Numbered from the stretch's first letter, positions 11,452 to 23,108 are shown. The stretch: DNA of 64,000 nucleotides from Planoprotostelium fungivorum (GCA_003024175.1 MDYQ01000003.1:186001-250000); one strand, 5' to 3'. Notes: a model not told the origin generated them from the sequence alone. Program-made: numbers and translations.

Positions 11452-11872
11452 GCCTTTATCACCTCCTTACACTACACACGTTCCTCCTCAAACACATCAC
11501 TCCCTTCGTATCTGTCCAACGGTTACGAGGATATATTACATATCCCAAGTCTTGTATTACAGGAAATGGGTCACATTCGTAGGCCCACGTTGCAGTTCAT
11601 AAAAAGACTTCTCGTTTGTCGGGGGATCATGTAGTATCATCGTGTGGATGTGCTCGCGATGTCTTTTCCGCTCGAGTCTTTCCACCATTGCTTCCAAATG
11701 TGAGGTAATGTGTGGAGAGCGGCTGCCAGGGTAACTAGTGCGAAAGATTCACAAGAACCTAGGCAATTCTCCGTTAAGGTGGTCGTCCTTGACGCTTTCT
11801 CTTGAAAAAGGTGATCGACCAGGTGAATTCAAACTCCGCACATTCGAGACTGAGAGACGCGACATAGACCAC
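11452..11872. other. Region upstream of RQL/FxF gene 1
   Basis: No gene is firmly supported. A possible first exon with an ATG near 11660 (MSFPLESFHH) and a GT...AG stretch ending at about 11737 could belong to the small gene that follows, but the frames do not settle it. The plus-strand frame is open from about 11738 into that gene. Confidence 0.35.
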
Positions 11873-12085
11873 ATGATCGAACGATACAGCGACCCCATCA
11901 CAAGCGCTATGGAGGACCTGACAAATACTCGTCAACTGAGGAGAGGGACACCATTTCAGTTCGATGCCAACAGCAGCGTCACTCAGAGATTAGACATCCT
12001 GTTTCCAACAAAGAAGAAGGGACACGGGGCAAAGAGTCCTTCGCCTCTCCCACCGAGAAGACTGTTTGGCCATTGGAGGTCGTGA
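11873..12085 (+). CDS. Small hydrophilic protein with RQL/FxF motif (copy 1)
   Basis: A 70-residue frame from the ATG at 11873. The same frame is open upstream to 11738, so the real protein may be longer or spliced. It contains TRQLRRGTPFQFDANSS (about residues 18-34), then a Lys-rich stretch, then SPSPLPPRRLFGHWRS at the end. RRLFG is the sequence used by p21 and p107 to dock on cyclins. The RQL[KR]R[AG]xxFxF[DE] block is shared with small proteins at 38709 and 39539. No known domain. It could be a CDK substrate or regulator, but that is speculation from short motifs. Confidence 0.5.
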   Translation: MIERYSDPITSAMEDLTNTRQLRRGTPFQFDANSSVTQRLDILFPTKKKGHGAKSPSPLPPRRLFGHWRS

Positions 12086-12219
12086 TTCACGACAGAATCA
12101 CATGAACAATCACAGCATCGAAACCATCGAGAGTCCAGGTCAGGGGATCTGGCACCTTCGATTCAATTTTGCAACCCATAGAGGAGAGACATGAAATGAC
12201 ATATTATAAAGAATTGGTA

Positions 12220-12946
12220 TCACTTGGAGTTCATTTCGATCAGCTCTCCAATGTGCTCTCTCAGACCCCTCACTTTCTCATGTACCTGTCGGATCAGTGA
12301 CCCATCTTCGTTCCTTCCTCACCTCTTTCTCGTCTTTCACCTCTCCGTTGCATTCCGCCAACAATTCTGACAAGGCAAGGACGTAGACGCCACAGTCGTA
12401 GCTATTGCTCTGTTGAGGGGATACTTCTTCTTCAACTTTAGCGGATGCAACTGGCAGTAGAGAAGACAGCTTGGCTGCAACGTTCTGGGCGGCGGAAGAG
12501 TTCATTCCGGAAGACGAATCGTAATGATGGAAGGCGCGATCGTGATGATTGAACACGAGGAGACTCCAATGAGATCCGCCCATCTTGTTGACGTCTCTGT
12601 TATTGTTGATGGGAAGGAAGACGAGTGACTTGGATGTTAGATCGAGAGCGCTGAGTACCTCTGAGATCTCGGAGCCTAGAGAGGTTAAGAAGAGGAGGAT
12701 TACATTGGCTCACCTGACATGAAGGTTGTCATAAAGACCGTGGAGGGATGAATGAATGCAAAGTTTTGTCTCTGATCTTTAAATCGTTCGAATGTAAGGT
12801 ACCTATTCTAGAATCAGTCACAGATGTCGATGAATCGCTCACTCGAAGTAAAATGACATGATGTTATCGTTCAACCAGTTTGGTCTCTTCAATAGATTCA
12901 CGTCTTCAGGATAAAGTGTTACGTCGTGATATGTAATGACGGACAT
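12220..12946 (-). CDS. SENP8: NEDD8-specific protease (NEDP1/SENP8, Ulp1 family C48)
   Basis: Four exons. It starts MSVITYHDVTLYPEDVNLL at 12946, followed by WLNDNIMSFYFE, the usual opening of the Ulp1-type protease fold. The catalytic residues are visible: His in GGSHWSLLVF, Asp in HHYDSSSG, Gln in EEVSPQQ and Cys in YDCGVYVLA. The last intron (GTGAGG...GACAG near 12340-12304) leads to VHEKVRGLREHIGELIE and the stop at 12222-12220. The total length is close to that of human SENP8. The enzyme processes the NEDD8 precursor and removes NEDD8 from cullins. The 134-bp gap to the SDR gene at 13081 must hold both promoters. Confidence 0.88.
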
Positions 12947-13080
12947 GCTGTTGTTCAATGTGTATGAGATGATGCTCTGTAGGTGGGCACGTGACCAAGA
13001 TCTCATTTGTAGACGTTGACCGGGTAAACAGTCATTTACCCGTTCGGAAGTGAACTAGCAACAAACATCACAGCAACAAA

Positions 13081-14108
13081 ATGAGCAACAGAGCCGCATC
13101 GCAGAAACCAAGTTTAGACGTCTCTTCTCTGTATGGAGTGAAGGGAAAGGTGAGACGCTCTCCAATCTCTCTTCTGACTCATAAGGTCTGCGTCGTCACG
13201 GGTGGAGCGACAGGAATAGGAAAGATGTTTGCCGCTGCTTATGTCCAAAATGGAGCCAAGGTGATTCATTGACACATCATCCGTAATACCATTTTGTAGC
13301 TGATGAAGGGAACAGGTGTACATTGCTTCTAGAAAGATCCAACCCCTTCAGGCTGCCGCCGATGAACTCAACTCCTGGGGCCCTGGAAAAGCTATAGCCA
13401 TCCAGGCCGATGTCTCCTCCAAGGCAGGATGCAAGGCCCTTTGCGATGAGATCAGAAAGCACGAGAGCAAGGTGATTGACCAATTCGATCATGTCAGAGG
13501 TTGACGATTCCGTCAGATTCACATTCTCGTCAACAACTCGGGCGTCTCATGGGGTGCCTCTCTAAACGATTTCCCCGAAAAAGAAGGATGGGACAACCTC
13601 TTCTCTCTCAACGTAAAGTCCCTCTTCTATATGACTGTCGGTACGTCACCTCATTCCCATCCATACATCCTCACATGATCCAGGACTCTTGGACCTCTTA
13701 GAGAAAGACTCCACCAACACAGAACCCGCCCGCGTCATCAACATCTCGTCCGTCGCCGGCATCGTGCCCATCGCAGAGAACCCTCTATCGGCGCCAGGCC
13801 AAGGCACTTGGTCTTACGCCGCCAGCAAGTCCGCTGCCTCCCACCTCTCTCGCAGTCTCGCTGCATCGTTGGCCGGCCGATCCATCACGGTCAATGCGGT
13901 CGCCCCCGGCGTCTTTCCCTCTCGCATGACTGCATTCGGACTCTCTAAACACGAAGACAAATTGGTGGCCACACAGCCGACGGGCAGAGTGGGTGATGCA
14001 CAGGACATGGGAGGTCTCGCTCTCTTCTTGGCTTCGAGAGGTGCTGCTCACATCACGGGTGCAGTCATTCCCATCGATGGTGGTGCCTCTCTCGGTGCTA
14101 AATTGTAA
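13081..14108 (+). CDS. Short-chain dehydrogenase/reductase (3-oxoacyl reductase or RhlG-like)
   Basis: Five or more exons from the ATG at 13081. The NAD(P)-binding motif TGGATGIGK lies at about 13199-13225, followed by VYIASRK after a 59-bp intron. Then come ILVNNSGVSWGA (the NNAG equivalent), VINISSVAGIVP with the catalytic Ser, and YAASKSA with the Tyr-x3-Lys pair. VNAVAPGVFPSRM and GAVIPIDGGAS close the fold. This is a classical SDR of about 280 residues. The best family resemblance is to RhlG-type and mitochondrial 3-oxoacyl reductases, but the substrate cannot be read from sequence. The stop at 14106-14108 is followed by the 5S rRNA gene. Confidence 0.88.
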
Positions 14109-14244
14109 AATCACAGATTGAAATGAAATCGTTTGTTGCTGTTTTATTGTCGTTCGTACAGTTATTCTTTGTGTACAACCGCTCATCTCTTCGAATGTGA
14201 TGCAAGTGTGAAGCTGATCGCAATGTAGAATGGAAATGAAGACA

Positions 14245-14361
14245 GTTACGATCATACCTGCTTGAAAACCCCCGATCCCATTCCGAACTCGTAAGGTAAA
14301 CGAACATGGGCGATGCTAATACTGTGATGGGAGACCGCACGGGAATCCATCGTGTCGTAAC
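14245..14361 (+). rRNA. 5S ribosomal RNA
   Basis: This 117-bp segment begins GTTACGATCATACC and ends GTGTCGTAAC, so the ends pair as a 7-bp helix I. Inside are conserved 5S blocks: ACCCCCGATCCCATTCCGAAC (interrupted here for length) and GATGGGAGACCGC with the internal Pol III control element. A T run at 14362-14366 is the expected Pol III terminator. It is a single gene between protein-coding genes, with no 5S array and no large rRNA genes nearby. Confidence 0.92.
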
Positions 14362-14703
14362 TTTTTCCCCTCTCACACTGCATTTCTAATTCCTCAGATT
14401 TATCCCTTCGAGCGTGCGTTGTTCTAGACGCGAATGAAAAAATATTCGCTTCATCAGGTCCGTCATGATGATCAGCTGTCTTCTGAACATCTATGATATG
14501 GAGAGTCTTGTACAATACAATGTGCACTTGTCGTTGATAAGAAGATGACGTAATAGGCACTTTATCAGGGAAAGGGGCTAATGAATGCCGTCAGTTGGCG
14601 GGGTCCCTTAAAATCCCGAGAAATTTCGCACCTCTCCGGTCTGCCCCACATCGACCACAAACACCAACCATTACAACACGCAACAGAACTATACGATACC
14701 ACC
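14362..14703. other. Intergenic, 5S terminator and 5' region of the USP-domain gene
   Basis: It starts with the Pol III T run (14362-14366). The rest shows no gene. The plus-strand frame of the next gene is open from an ATG at 14581, so the leader could be coding if that start is used. Confidence 0.4.
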
Positions 14704-15780
14704 ATGCCTGTACGAGAGAAGATCAGAGTTTTACTATCCAAGAGCGATCGCGCCAGCGCATTTTCCAGCTCATTTCTGAATAGAAATCACAATGTGGACC
14801 CCAGCGATCCCAATTATGCCGCCAGTATTGCTAGGTGTGTACGATCTGAACTCAGCTGTAGATCGCTCATCCCATCCAGCTACGCAGACTACACGTACAC
14901 AGGGACACTAAATGACATACCCAACATCACACAATGCGGCAACATCAAAGAATCAGAGCTCCTGATGAAGAAATTCTGGGGAGATATGCTCGCTTGTTAC
15001 TACCCAATGGGAGCAGAAGATCTCGACCTTCTGATCAAACAAAGTTCCAGAGATTGCAAGGTCAACTGCATCCACAAGGGAGAAAACCTCCACGAATCAT
15101 CCATAGAAGGTTCTGCCTTCAGCTACACAGGCTCACACAGAGGAAGGAAGAGAATGTTGAAGAAGAAGTCCAAGAGGGAGCTCAAGAGTAATGAAGCACC
15201 CGTTCTCACTGAGACAGAAGGAGGGACACACATCGATGGAGCTCGTCAGATGATTCTCGTCATCGCAGACGGTTCAGAAGATTCCATTCGAGCCCTACAC
15301 CGAGCGGCGGCCATGATCGAAGACACCGACCGCGATCACGTTATCATCTATACGCCCTGGAACGAAGGCCTACCTGGTAACATCGTGGAACACCACTTGC
15401 AGAGACAACAGAAACACATGATCAACGAGCACGACTCCATCGTCCTCTTGAAGGCCAAATTGAGAGAGGCAGCCTGTGCCATCTCCAATCATCTGGCCGA
15501 TGTGTTGGAACAAGTGAAACCAGAGGTGATTCCATCATCAGTCGATCTCATCCGCTCACCATCGCAGATCGACTACACCCTCATCGTCCCCGGAACAGAG
15601 GATCCAGCTGGAACGGCCTCTATTGTCGCAGCCAAATACAACTGTGACTGGCTCATCATCGGCAAGACAGAAGGAGAGGAAGAAGAGGGAAGAGAGAGGA
15701 AGACGTTCGAGCTGTGCGGCAGCGATCGTTTCATCGCTGAAGTTCAGAGGATATCAGGACAGAAGGTCATGGTCGTTTAG
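14704..15780 (+). CDS. Protein with C-terminal universal-stress-protein (USP-like) domain
   Basis: A single long exon. The start is taken at the ATG 14704 (context ACCACCATGC); an in-frame ATG at 14581 would add 41 residues. The N-terminal half is unrecognised and contains a DPNYAASIARCVRSEL segment, a few conserved-looking Cys and a basic patch (RGRKRMLKKKSKREL). The C-terminal half begins MILVIADGSEDSIRALHRAA, an alternating hydrophobic strand plus helix typical of USP/HUP folds, and ends with CDWLIIGKTEG and GQKVMVV, the usual closing strand. A glycine-rich ATP loop is not obvious. Its convergent partner FANCD2 ends 37 bp downstream. Role unknown. Confidence 0.7.
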   Translation: MPVREKIRVLLSKSDRASAFSSSFLNRNHNVDPSDPNYAASIARCVRSELSCRSLIPSSYADYTYTGTLNDIPNITQCGNIKESELLMKKFWGDMLACYYPMGAEDLDLLIKQSSRDCKVNCIHKGENLHESSIEGSAFSYTGSHRGRKRMLKKKSKRELKSNEAPVLTETEGGTHIDGARQMILVIADGSEDSIRALHRAAAMIEDTDRDHVIIYTPWNEGLPGNIVEHHLQRQQKHMINEHDSIVLLKAKLREAACAISNHLADVLEQVKPEVIPSSVDLIRSPSQIDYTLIVPGTEDPAGTASIVAAKYNCDWLIIGKTEGEEEEGRERKTFELCGSDRFIAEVQRISGQKVMVV

Positions 15781-15817
15781 ACATAAAAGTCGGAGCCATT
15801 TTATTTCATTTTATTCT

Positions 15818-18800
15818 TCAGATGTCTTCAGAATCTGTAACGAGTGAGATGATGATGATGAGAGGGACACCCACCGTTTTCGATATCGTCCTCCAAACCT
15901 AAGACGTCTTCACTATCCATCGTGTTTGTGTCGAGTGCCACTTCTTCCTCTTCGTCAATGTCTTCTAGTGCTTCTTCTCTTATCGATGGCTTCCTATCTC
16001 ATTGTCATCATGATGCTTCATAGATGATGATGTGATGTCACCTCTTCTTGTTCGTCTTCATCTGAGAGGATGATAGATCCTGCACTTGTGACATGATCTC
16101 ATCGATGAGAGCTGTGTCTTCTTCTTCCATCTGACTCCTCTGCTCTTCTTCTTGTGATGCAATCGGATCCTCTTCCTTCTCTTCTCTCTCCTTCTTCTTC
16201 TTCTCTTTCTTCTTCTCTTTCTCTTTCTTCTTCTTCTCCTTCTCTTTCTTCTTCTCTGCTTTCTTCTTCTCTCTCTTCTCTTTCTTCTCTTTCTTCTTCT
16301 TCTCTTTCTCTTCCTTCTCTTCTTCCTTCTCTTCTCCCTTCTCTTCTTCTTCTTCTTCCTTCTCTTCTTCCTCTTCTTCCTTCTCTTCTTCCTTGTCTTC
16401 TTCTTCTTCCTTGTCTTTCTACCATAACTCATCACTTGACATTCACACATTGCACTCACCTTCTTCTTCTTCGGTTTCTTCTTCACTTCTTCCTCGATCA
16501 CAAATTGCGAAGACACCTTCATGTCATCATCCACACACAACAACCAAGTCACTCACCACTTGTCCCGTCGTATTCTTATGCTTCAACGAGCCAATGGAAT
16601 ACGCCACGTTGTGCAGCACCATCAGATTCCTCACTTCCATCAATATCGCTTCCATCAACTTCCTCAATATCGGAACAATCATCGAATTTTGATCCTTCTC
16701 CGTCAGTCTCGTTGTAGATGAAGAATAAACCCCACCCTGTGTGCCTTCATGTCACCACATATGTTCTGGAGGGTGCGAGTGGATGGCTGAAGGAAGACGA
16801 AGAGTGTCCTGAGACTTCTCTTCTGTGCGAAATGTTTCTGGACGAAGGGAAAGATCTTCTGAAAGGACTCGAGGAAGGACTTACCACCGCGCAGACAGGT
16901 GGTCGTCAGGACCTTCTGCTCTTTTCGGGGGACGACTCTGACCATCATCTGCCAGATCTTTAAGATTCTGGTGACTGTGCTGATTCGGTCGTTGATCGCT
17001 TCCTCCTCTGTCATCATCGTCATCATCATGCATCATCATCATGATCATCATGATTGTGATCTGACGATGATGAAGTGATCTGATGAAGTGATCGTCTCAC
17101 CATCAGGGACTTCTTTGGACAGTGTTGTCTTCAGACAAGAGACGAGTCCACTGGTCATCACCTGTCCCATCAGTCTGCATCACACGTGACTCTTCACCTT
17201 GTAGTAGGTAGGGAAAGTCTGTGAATTGAGAGTCTTATACGTTCTACTCGTCTCCCCTTCACTCTCTCCCGTCTCCTTCTCCTGTTCATCCAAGAAACTG
17301 TGCAATTCCTGGAGATTTCAGATCCATCTACAACGAGCCGATTTCACTTGAGAGAGGGTCTCCAGTATAGATACGGTGTCCTTGTTGTACTTGATGTGAC
17401 CTTCCAAGAGGGGTGTGATGATGTCTGATTTCATTGGTTCTGGTTGCCATGGATCTAGACAATCAGCTATCATTGGAATGTGATCCACACCTTTCTCCAA
17501 CATTCTACCCGCGAATTCGCTCAGCTCGTGAGATTCGTTGATGGACCTATCGGACGTCGATCTACAACCAGCCAATCGTCGATATCGTGTCACCTGTCAC
17601 CATCTTGGGTGTGGTAATGTACGTTGCTGAGTGTGTGGTAGAGAGCGATGGATATGTGACAGTCTGTCACGGCCACCTTCTCGTATTCCAATAGAAAGTG
17701 AAACATGCTCGATTGCAACTTCTTCAGTCTCGGTGGTGGGTTCGAACGTGTGGTGATGACGTTCAAGATGTGCTGATGGGTTGTCGACATCACGAAAAAT
17801 GTCGACAACGGCTCACCATGAGAACGGCGACGGATTCGATGGATGAAAATTCCGGGAAAGTGAAGAGGAGATCGAACGACTCGAGTATCATCACGATGGT
17901 GGGTTTGATGTGCACCTCCCAGTCACTCTGTTTCTGGTCACGTGACTGAATTTCCCTCGAAATTTCATTTCACCGGAGTTTCCGCCTGGGGTGACAACAG
18001 CAGGGCCGACGTCCTCGTGAGGTGAGTGATGAGGCACGGAAAGATTCTCCGGACCATTCTCCTCTCTGTGTTGTTCTTATTGAAGTGAAACTGCTGCCTC
18101 TGCGTCTCTTGCGTTTTCGCCTGGGCGGTCGGCAGGAAGGAGAAGTTACGTCTCGGTGCCATGGAAACCTTCAGTCGGGAGTGTAGACACTCGACGAGGT
18201 AACGGAGGGAGGGGAGCTGGGGTGGGTGAGGCCGGAGTTGCGGGTTGTAGATGGATGATTCACCTCTAATTCGATTACACCGTTGAGAGGATTTTCACCT
18301 TCTTCCACGGCAGTCGTGATGCTCAATATGGCACAAGCGTCCAACTGATCTCCTCAGAATCTTCTCCGCATTTTCCCGGAATTCCCCACCTCTAATTCTC
18401 GGAAAAGGTGACGCACCAATTGTACGCAGTGTAGAGTACCAGGTGATGATAGATCTTTCTCTTCCTCCTTCTTCTTCTTTCCCTTGCCTTTGTCCATCAT
18501 GACCCTGGACTCTCTGCTCTCCCCCGGAGGATCGAAATAACCCACCGCAGCCAAGACTAGATTCAGATTCTCCTCCAGAGTCAGCAGATTCGTCAAGCGA
18601 GTCAGGATCTTCTCTACAACGAGTCATTTTCATTGCGATGAGACGAAGGCACCCGTCATAGATAATTCTTTCTCTAGAGCGAATGCATTGAGTAATTCTC
18701 TGAACCAATTGATGGCGTGGAAGAGAGACAGAGATAGATCCTCCGGATGACTCTGCCCCTTCACGTCCTATATTAGTCAATATCTTCGATCAATCTACGT

Positions 18801-21764
18801 CCATCTACAACGATGTAGATGGTCTAACTTCACCTCGAGATATTCGATGTTGAACATGTGTATGGGAGCACCCAATAACAGATTGATCTCTTGTAAATTG
18901 TTTCCTAATTTCCTCTCACAGGTCTGCACCAATTTGAAACCAGAAGGTAAGAACATGAGGGATTCACGTAACTTGAGATTTCCGTGAGATGCTGATATGG
19001 GAGGATAGATAGATATAGTGCTCGGTATGGGCTCGTCCTGCTGTGAGTGAGTGGCGAGTTGTAGATGGAACTCACCCTCGTCGTCAGTGCCATCCACAGA
19101 TTATCTCCCTCGAATAAATCTCCCAGAAATGTCTCCACCCACCTCTTACCGATCCGTCTACAACGGTTCAATAGAATGAAACTCTACAAACTCACATCTG
19201 CCTGATCCAATGTATGACATCTCGCGATAATTTCTCGGTTTGTATGGCTCTACACAATTCATCACACATGAATGCATAGATAGCCTGTGTGTGTTCAGTG
19301 GAAGAAGATGAGAACAGAGTGGATCTCACGTTGGATTCTTCGCAGCTCTGAACGAGGGAGGTGAGTAGATCGATGATCTGCTTGGTCGTTTCCTTCTCGT
19401 GACGACCTTCTGGATCCATTTGTGTCAATCTCCTCATCATGGCCACTCCACCGATGACTCCTGTCGTCATGATCAGATCATGCGATCGATCGTCATTGAT
19501 GATGATGTGACGACACTGCTAACAAGTATTCACCGATCCGTTTGTATGGTAAATCTGAATGGTAGAGATGTTTCCGAACGATGATGGACAGATCATCTCC
19601 CAATCCATTCTCTTCCTATTCCAATGTGAACCACATCGCTTCCACTCGACTCACCCCCCTGAGTGTGAATATGACCTGAAATGCCTTCCTGACTTGTGCG
19701 TCCTTTAGAAAGATGATGGAATCCAATATCATCTTCACGGTGCCCGCATAAGGCGCAGCCTCCCTCGCATTCTCCGTGACGATTCTCAATAGAGTATCCA
19801 GAGCTGCATCCTTCTCGAACAACTAGAGACAGTCGAGAAAAATACGCCGCACGTGAAATGTCGTGAGGATACGTGCCCTTGCTCTACGTGACGCAGTAGA
19901 GAACGGACGATTGCCTGACGGATGTTGTGGTCTTCGGCGGAGGAGAAGGAGAAGAAGTAGACAGAAGAACCGAACCGCCGGATGAGATCGTCTCCAGCTT
20001 GTAAGAAGATCTCGGATAATTCGATTACGGCGTTGGCGTACGACTTTCTACAACGAGTCAGAATATCTTCTCATCGAAACGAAAGGCTCACTCTCTCAGG
20101 GCGAACGATTGGAGGGATCGGCTGACGATATTTTCGGACAGCTGTCTCTGACTCACCTTGCTTTTAAATATCTTCTCCACGTTCTTCTTCATCTGTGGCA
20201 TGAGATAGATGATGACTAGAACCCACACGTCGATGACTCGGTGGTCTTCCTGGGTGGAAATGGTTGATCTACAATGATCACGTGATCGGATATCACCTGG
20301 TTGTCGACAGATTTGATCTTCTCCAAGAAGGCGTTGGCGGCTTCTTTCTTCTTACGGAGTCCGATGCGAAGTTCCTCTGATCGATCTCATCAGATCGTGT
20401 CATGATCATCTTCCACGATCGTCACGATGACTCACCCATGATGAGAATCTCTCCACTCTTATCGTCTGGATCTTGAGACAAGAGGGATTCGATATTGAGA
20501 CCTCGCCTCAATTGATCCACCACCTATATGGTATTCATCACGATGTCATTCGTGATATCTCACCTGGTTCACGTTGTCTGTTGTCATGGTTTCGAAGATG
20601 TACTGTATGACGACAGGTACATCCTTCATTTTGACCGATTCTAATGTCTGAACTGCCACCTCCCTCACTTCATCCATCAATTTCTGTTTCACCTGCCGTG
20701 ATGAGTCAACAACTTCAATGATACGATTTAGAACTCGACCTACTTTCAGATTAGAAAGGGCAGACAGTATGGGAACAACTAATTCTGTGGAGACCTCCAT
20801 CATGGCTTTTAATGATCTGTCATTTGGAATGAGCATCAAGATCGATGTACGAAAATGGAGGAGACAGATCGAGTGATGAGATGACTCACACAACCACCAT
20901 CAGCTGGCTCGCATCGTCTGTCATCTCGGGCAGCCGGGTGATGATGTCCCTCTGAACGTTCAAATTACACACGTTGAGAACATCCAGGATCTTCTGACTG
21001 AACTTCCTTGACGATTCATCTCTGAGGGGAAACGGCCTTCGAAATTGATTGAGGATGAGCAGCACCGTGCTCTGTTGATCTCGCGGCGTACTGTTTCATC
21101 ACGTGAGATGATGTTCTTACGGGTGCATCATCACTCTTCGTCGTTGTATTCGGGGATCTTCTCGACGAGAGAAGAGACGAGTTCGCTCTGTAAGATCTCT
21201 ATGCGAAGTAACATGCGAATGAGACTGTCGTGATGCTTGATGTCGGAGCTTGGTTTCAGTTGATCTCCCTTCAGATAGTGAGAAGTGGTGGATAAGAGGC
21301 TTTTTCGAAGGTTCTCTGGAGAGTTGAGATGTTCGAGGAGTCCTTGTGTGAAATGATTGCATGCGTCTCTGTCGTATCTCAATTGGTTCTCCAAACGTTT
21401 TCGAAATTGAATGGGGTCTGTCTTGACTGTTGTTGGAGTGAGAAGAGATGATTAGATGATACACACTGTAATATTGAGGTTGACTTGGTTGGAAGAGTAA
21501 ACCGGCTTTGAGAAGCTCTTTCTTGAATGGTTGGTCGGAGGTCTCCTCTACCAGAGCTTGTGATGACTACCATTCTTATCGGTTGGGAGATCGAAAGAAA
21601 AAGATGGAAACATACCGATTCATCGTCTTCTATAGAAAGGTGAAGGTGCAGTGAGCTCTCTCCCTTCGATCGTTTAGATGATCCAGAAGAGCCTGTCTGA
21701 TGTTGAGGTCATATAACATTTATGATGAGATACCCAGAGGTTCTTTTCGCTTCTTACTGCTCAT
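15818..21764 (-). CDS. FANCD2: FANCD2 (Fanconi anemia DNA interstrand-crosslink repair protein)
   Basis: A large minus-strand gene with about 25 short introns. It starts MSSKKRKEPLG (21764) and has a basic, nuclear-type N-terminus. Matches to animal FANCD2 run in order: LLRIEILQSELVSSLVEKIPEY; VVPILSALSNL...VKMKDVPVVIQYIFETM; ILDSIIFLKDAQVRKAFQVIFTL; PYKRIGVIGGVAMM; LVQSCEESN...ELCRAIQTEKL; and INWFRELLNAFALEKE. The lysine of YKRIG (codon 19543-19541) aligns with the monoubiquitinated Lys561 of human FANCD2 (YKLIGIIGAV). The C-terminus has a very long Lys/Glu tract (16170-16420), then EDPIASQEEE, and ends EDDIENDSEDI, acidic like other FANCD2 tails. The protein clamps DNA with FANCI after ubiquitination. 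Several introns carry the shared palindrome. Confidence 0.92.
16165..16425. repeat. (TTC/CTT)-rich low-complexity tract within FANCD2 coding sequence
   Basis: Nearly pure pyrimidine on the plus strand. In the FANCD2 frame it encodes long runs of Lys and Glu (EEEEKEEKEEE, KKKEKEKKKKK). All three minus-strand frames are open here, which produces Arg/Lys-rich shadow frames. Length variation by slippage is likely. Confidence 0.8.
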
Positions 21765-22041
21765 GTTCTGGGTGGGTGGTGATGTGGATGTCACTTTTCG
21801 AGGAATAAATCACGTGACGCTTGTTTATAGCCAAACAAAGAATAAATTCTATTTGAACCCAATTTGTGGTGTCTGGCTGATGTTCCTCGATGATCAAGAT
21901 ACAGAGTCATCAGCTTCACTTGATGATTAAATTGTCATGACATGACTCATATTCAAACGATCGTTCGGGAGTCGAACTGCTTTGTGTCTGTCACCATCGC
22001 GATGATGAAGCTTCAACAAGATCTATACATTTATTGCTACG

Positions 22042-22915
22042 TCAGCAGCACCTTCCACTCTTCTGTATCTCGTTGTCATCTGATGCAGCCTTCAGATCCA
22101 GGGACTGTGTCATCTCAGGTGGTGGTGGCTTGTCTTCCAATTCTGGAAGGTCGTTTCTCGGTACAATCACCCGATAGATATCTGTTCACCGTCACATCAT
22201 CGTCATGCAGATTGACGAATCACCTCTCAAAACGGAGAGGAAGGCAGCCTCTACATTCTCAGAGTTGAGAGCCGATGTCTCCATGAGAGATACTCCGTAG
22301 CTCTCTGAGAAGAAGGTGGCTTCTTCTGTGGATATCTCTCTCAGATGTGTGAGATCGCTCTTGTTGCCGACCAGAAGTATGACGGCCTGCTTATCCACAT
22401 TGTCCCTCGCCTCTCTTAGCCAATGTTCGACGCTCTCGATTGTCTTTCTGCGTGTGACATCGTATACGATGATGACGCCGACAGCCCCACGATAGAATCT
22501 GAGGAGCGTAAGAAGTCATGTCCATATTATCGATTGTTTGGCTCACGTGCTCGTGACGGCTCTAAAACGTTCCTGACCCGCTGAGAATTTCGATTAGTAC
22601 TTGAAGATCGTTCCATTCATCCTTTAAGATGCAAAGGAGAAAGGCTTCTGAGAGTCATGTATGTTACCTGTATCCCATATCTGTGCCTTTATCTGCTTCC
22701 CCTCCAAAAGGATTGATTTCGTGGCAAACTCTACACCCACTGTGGATTTTGTCTCTAAATCAAATGCATCGTTGCAGAACCGATGGAGGAGATTTGTCTT
22801 GCCCACCCCACTATCCCCAATGACCACGACTGAGAGAGTTAGCGTCGAGAAAGAGAGAGTCATATTCACTTTTACAGAGATAATCGTACTCTTTCGCTGT
22901 GCTCGTGTTGGACAT
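22042..22915 (-). CDS. RAB11: Rab11-like small GTPase
   Basis: The first exon [13 protein letters not shown] joins, after a 45-bp intron, to the P-loop [11 protein letters not shown]. Further signatures are [12 protein letters not shown] (switch I), IWDTG (G3), VGNKSDL (G4) and [14 protein letters not shown] (G5), a Rab11-type signature. The exon after the last intron gives [11 protein letters not shown], matching the EIYRIVS element of Rab11. The C-terminus GRCC, a dicysteine prenylation site, ends at 22042. Rab11 directs recycling-endosome traffic; in amoebae it also serves the contractile vacuole. Length about 215 residues, as expected. Confidence 0.9.
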
Positions 22916-23108
22916 CTCGTTGCATCATGTCCAGTCTGGGAATCAAGTAAAAACGCCCGTTGTAAAATCTCAGTGAAAACTTGTGTTTTGAGGAGCTCCT
23001 CCCTGGCTCTGGATCACATAGAGCCTTCACCATCATCACGACAATCGAATGAAAATAAAGAGAGAGACTCTGCTGTTCTTTTTTATATCTGGTATGTGTC
23101 ATCATGGA

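Noticed and set aside
13785-14255. Long minus-strand frame opposite the SDR gene
   Set aside because: It is antisense to conserved SDR motifs (catalytic Tyr-x3-Lys and the PG/NAVAPG block) and runs into the 5S gene.
16058-16552. Long Arg/Lys-rich minus-strand frame and Ser/Leu-rich plus-strand frame
   Set aside because: Both are shadows of the pyrimidine-rich tract; the real FANCD2 frame there encodes Lys/Glu and joins correctly to exons on both sides.
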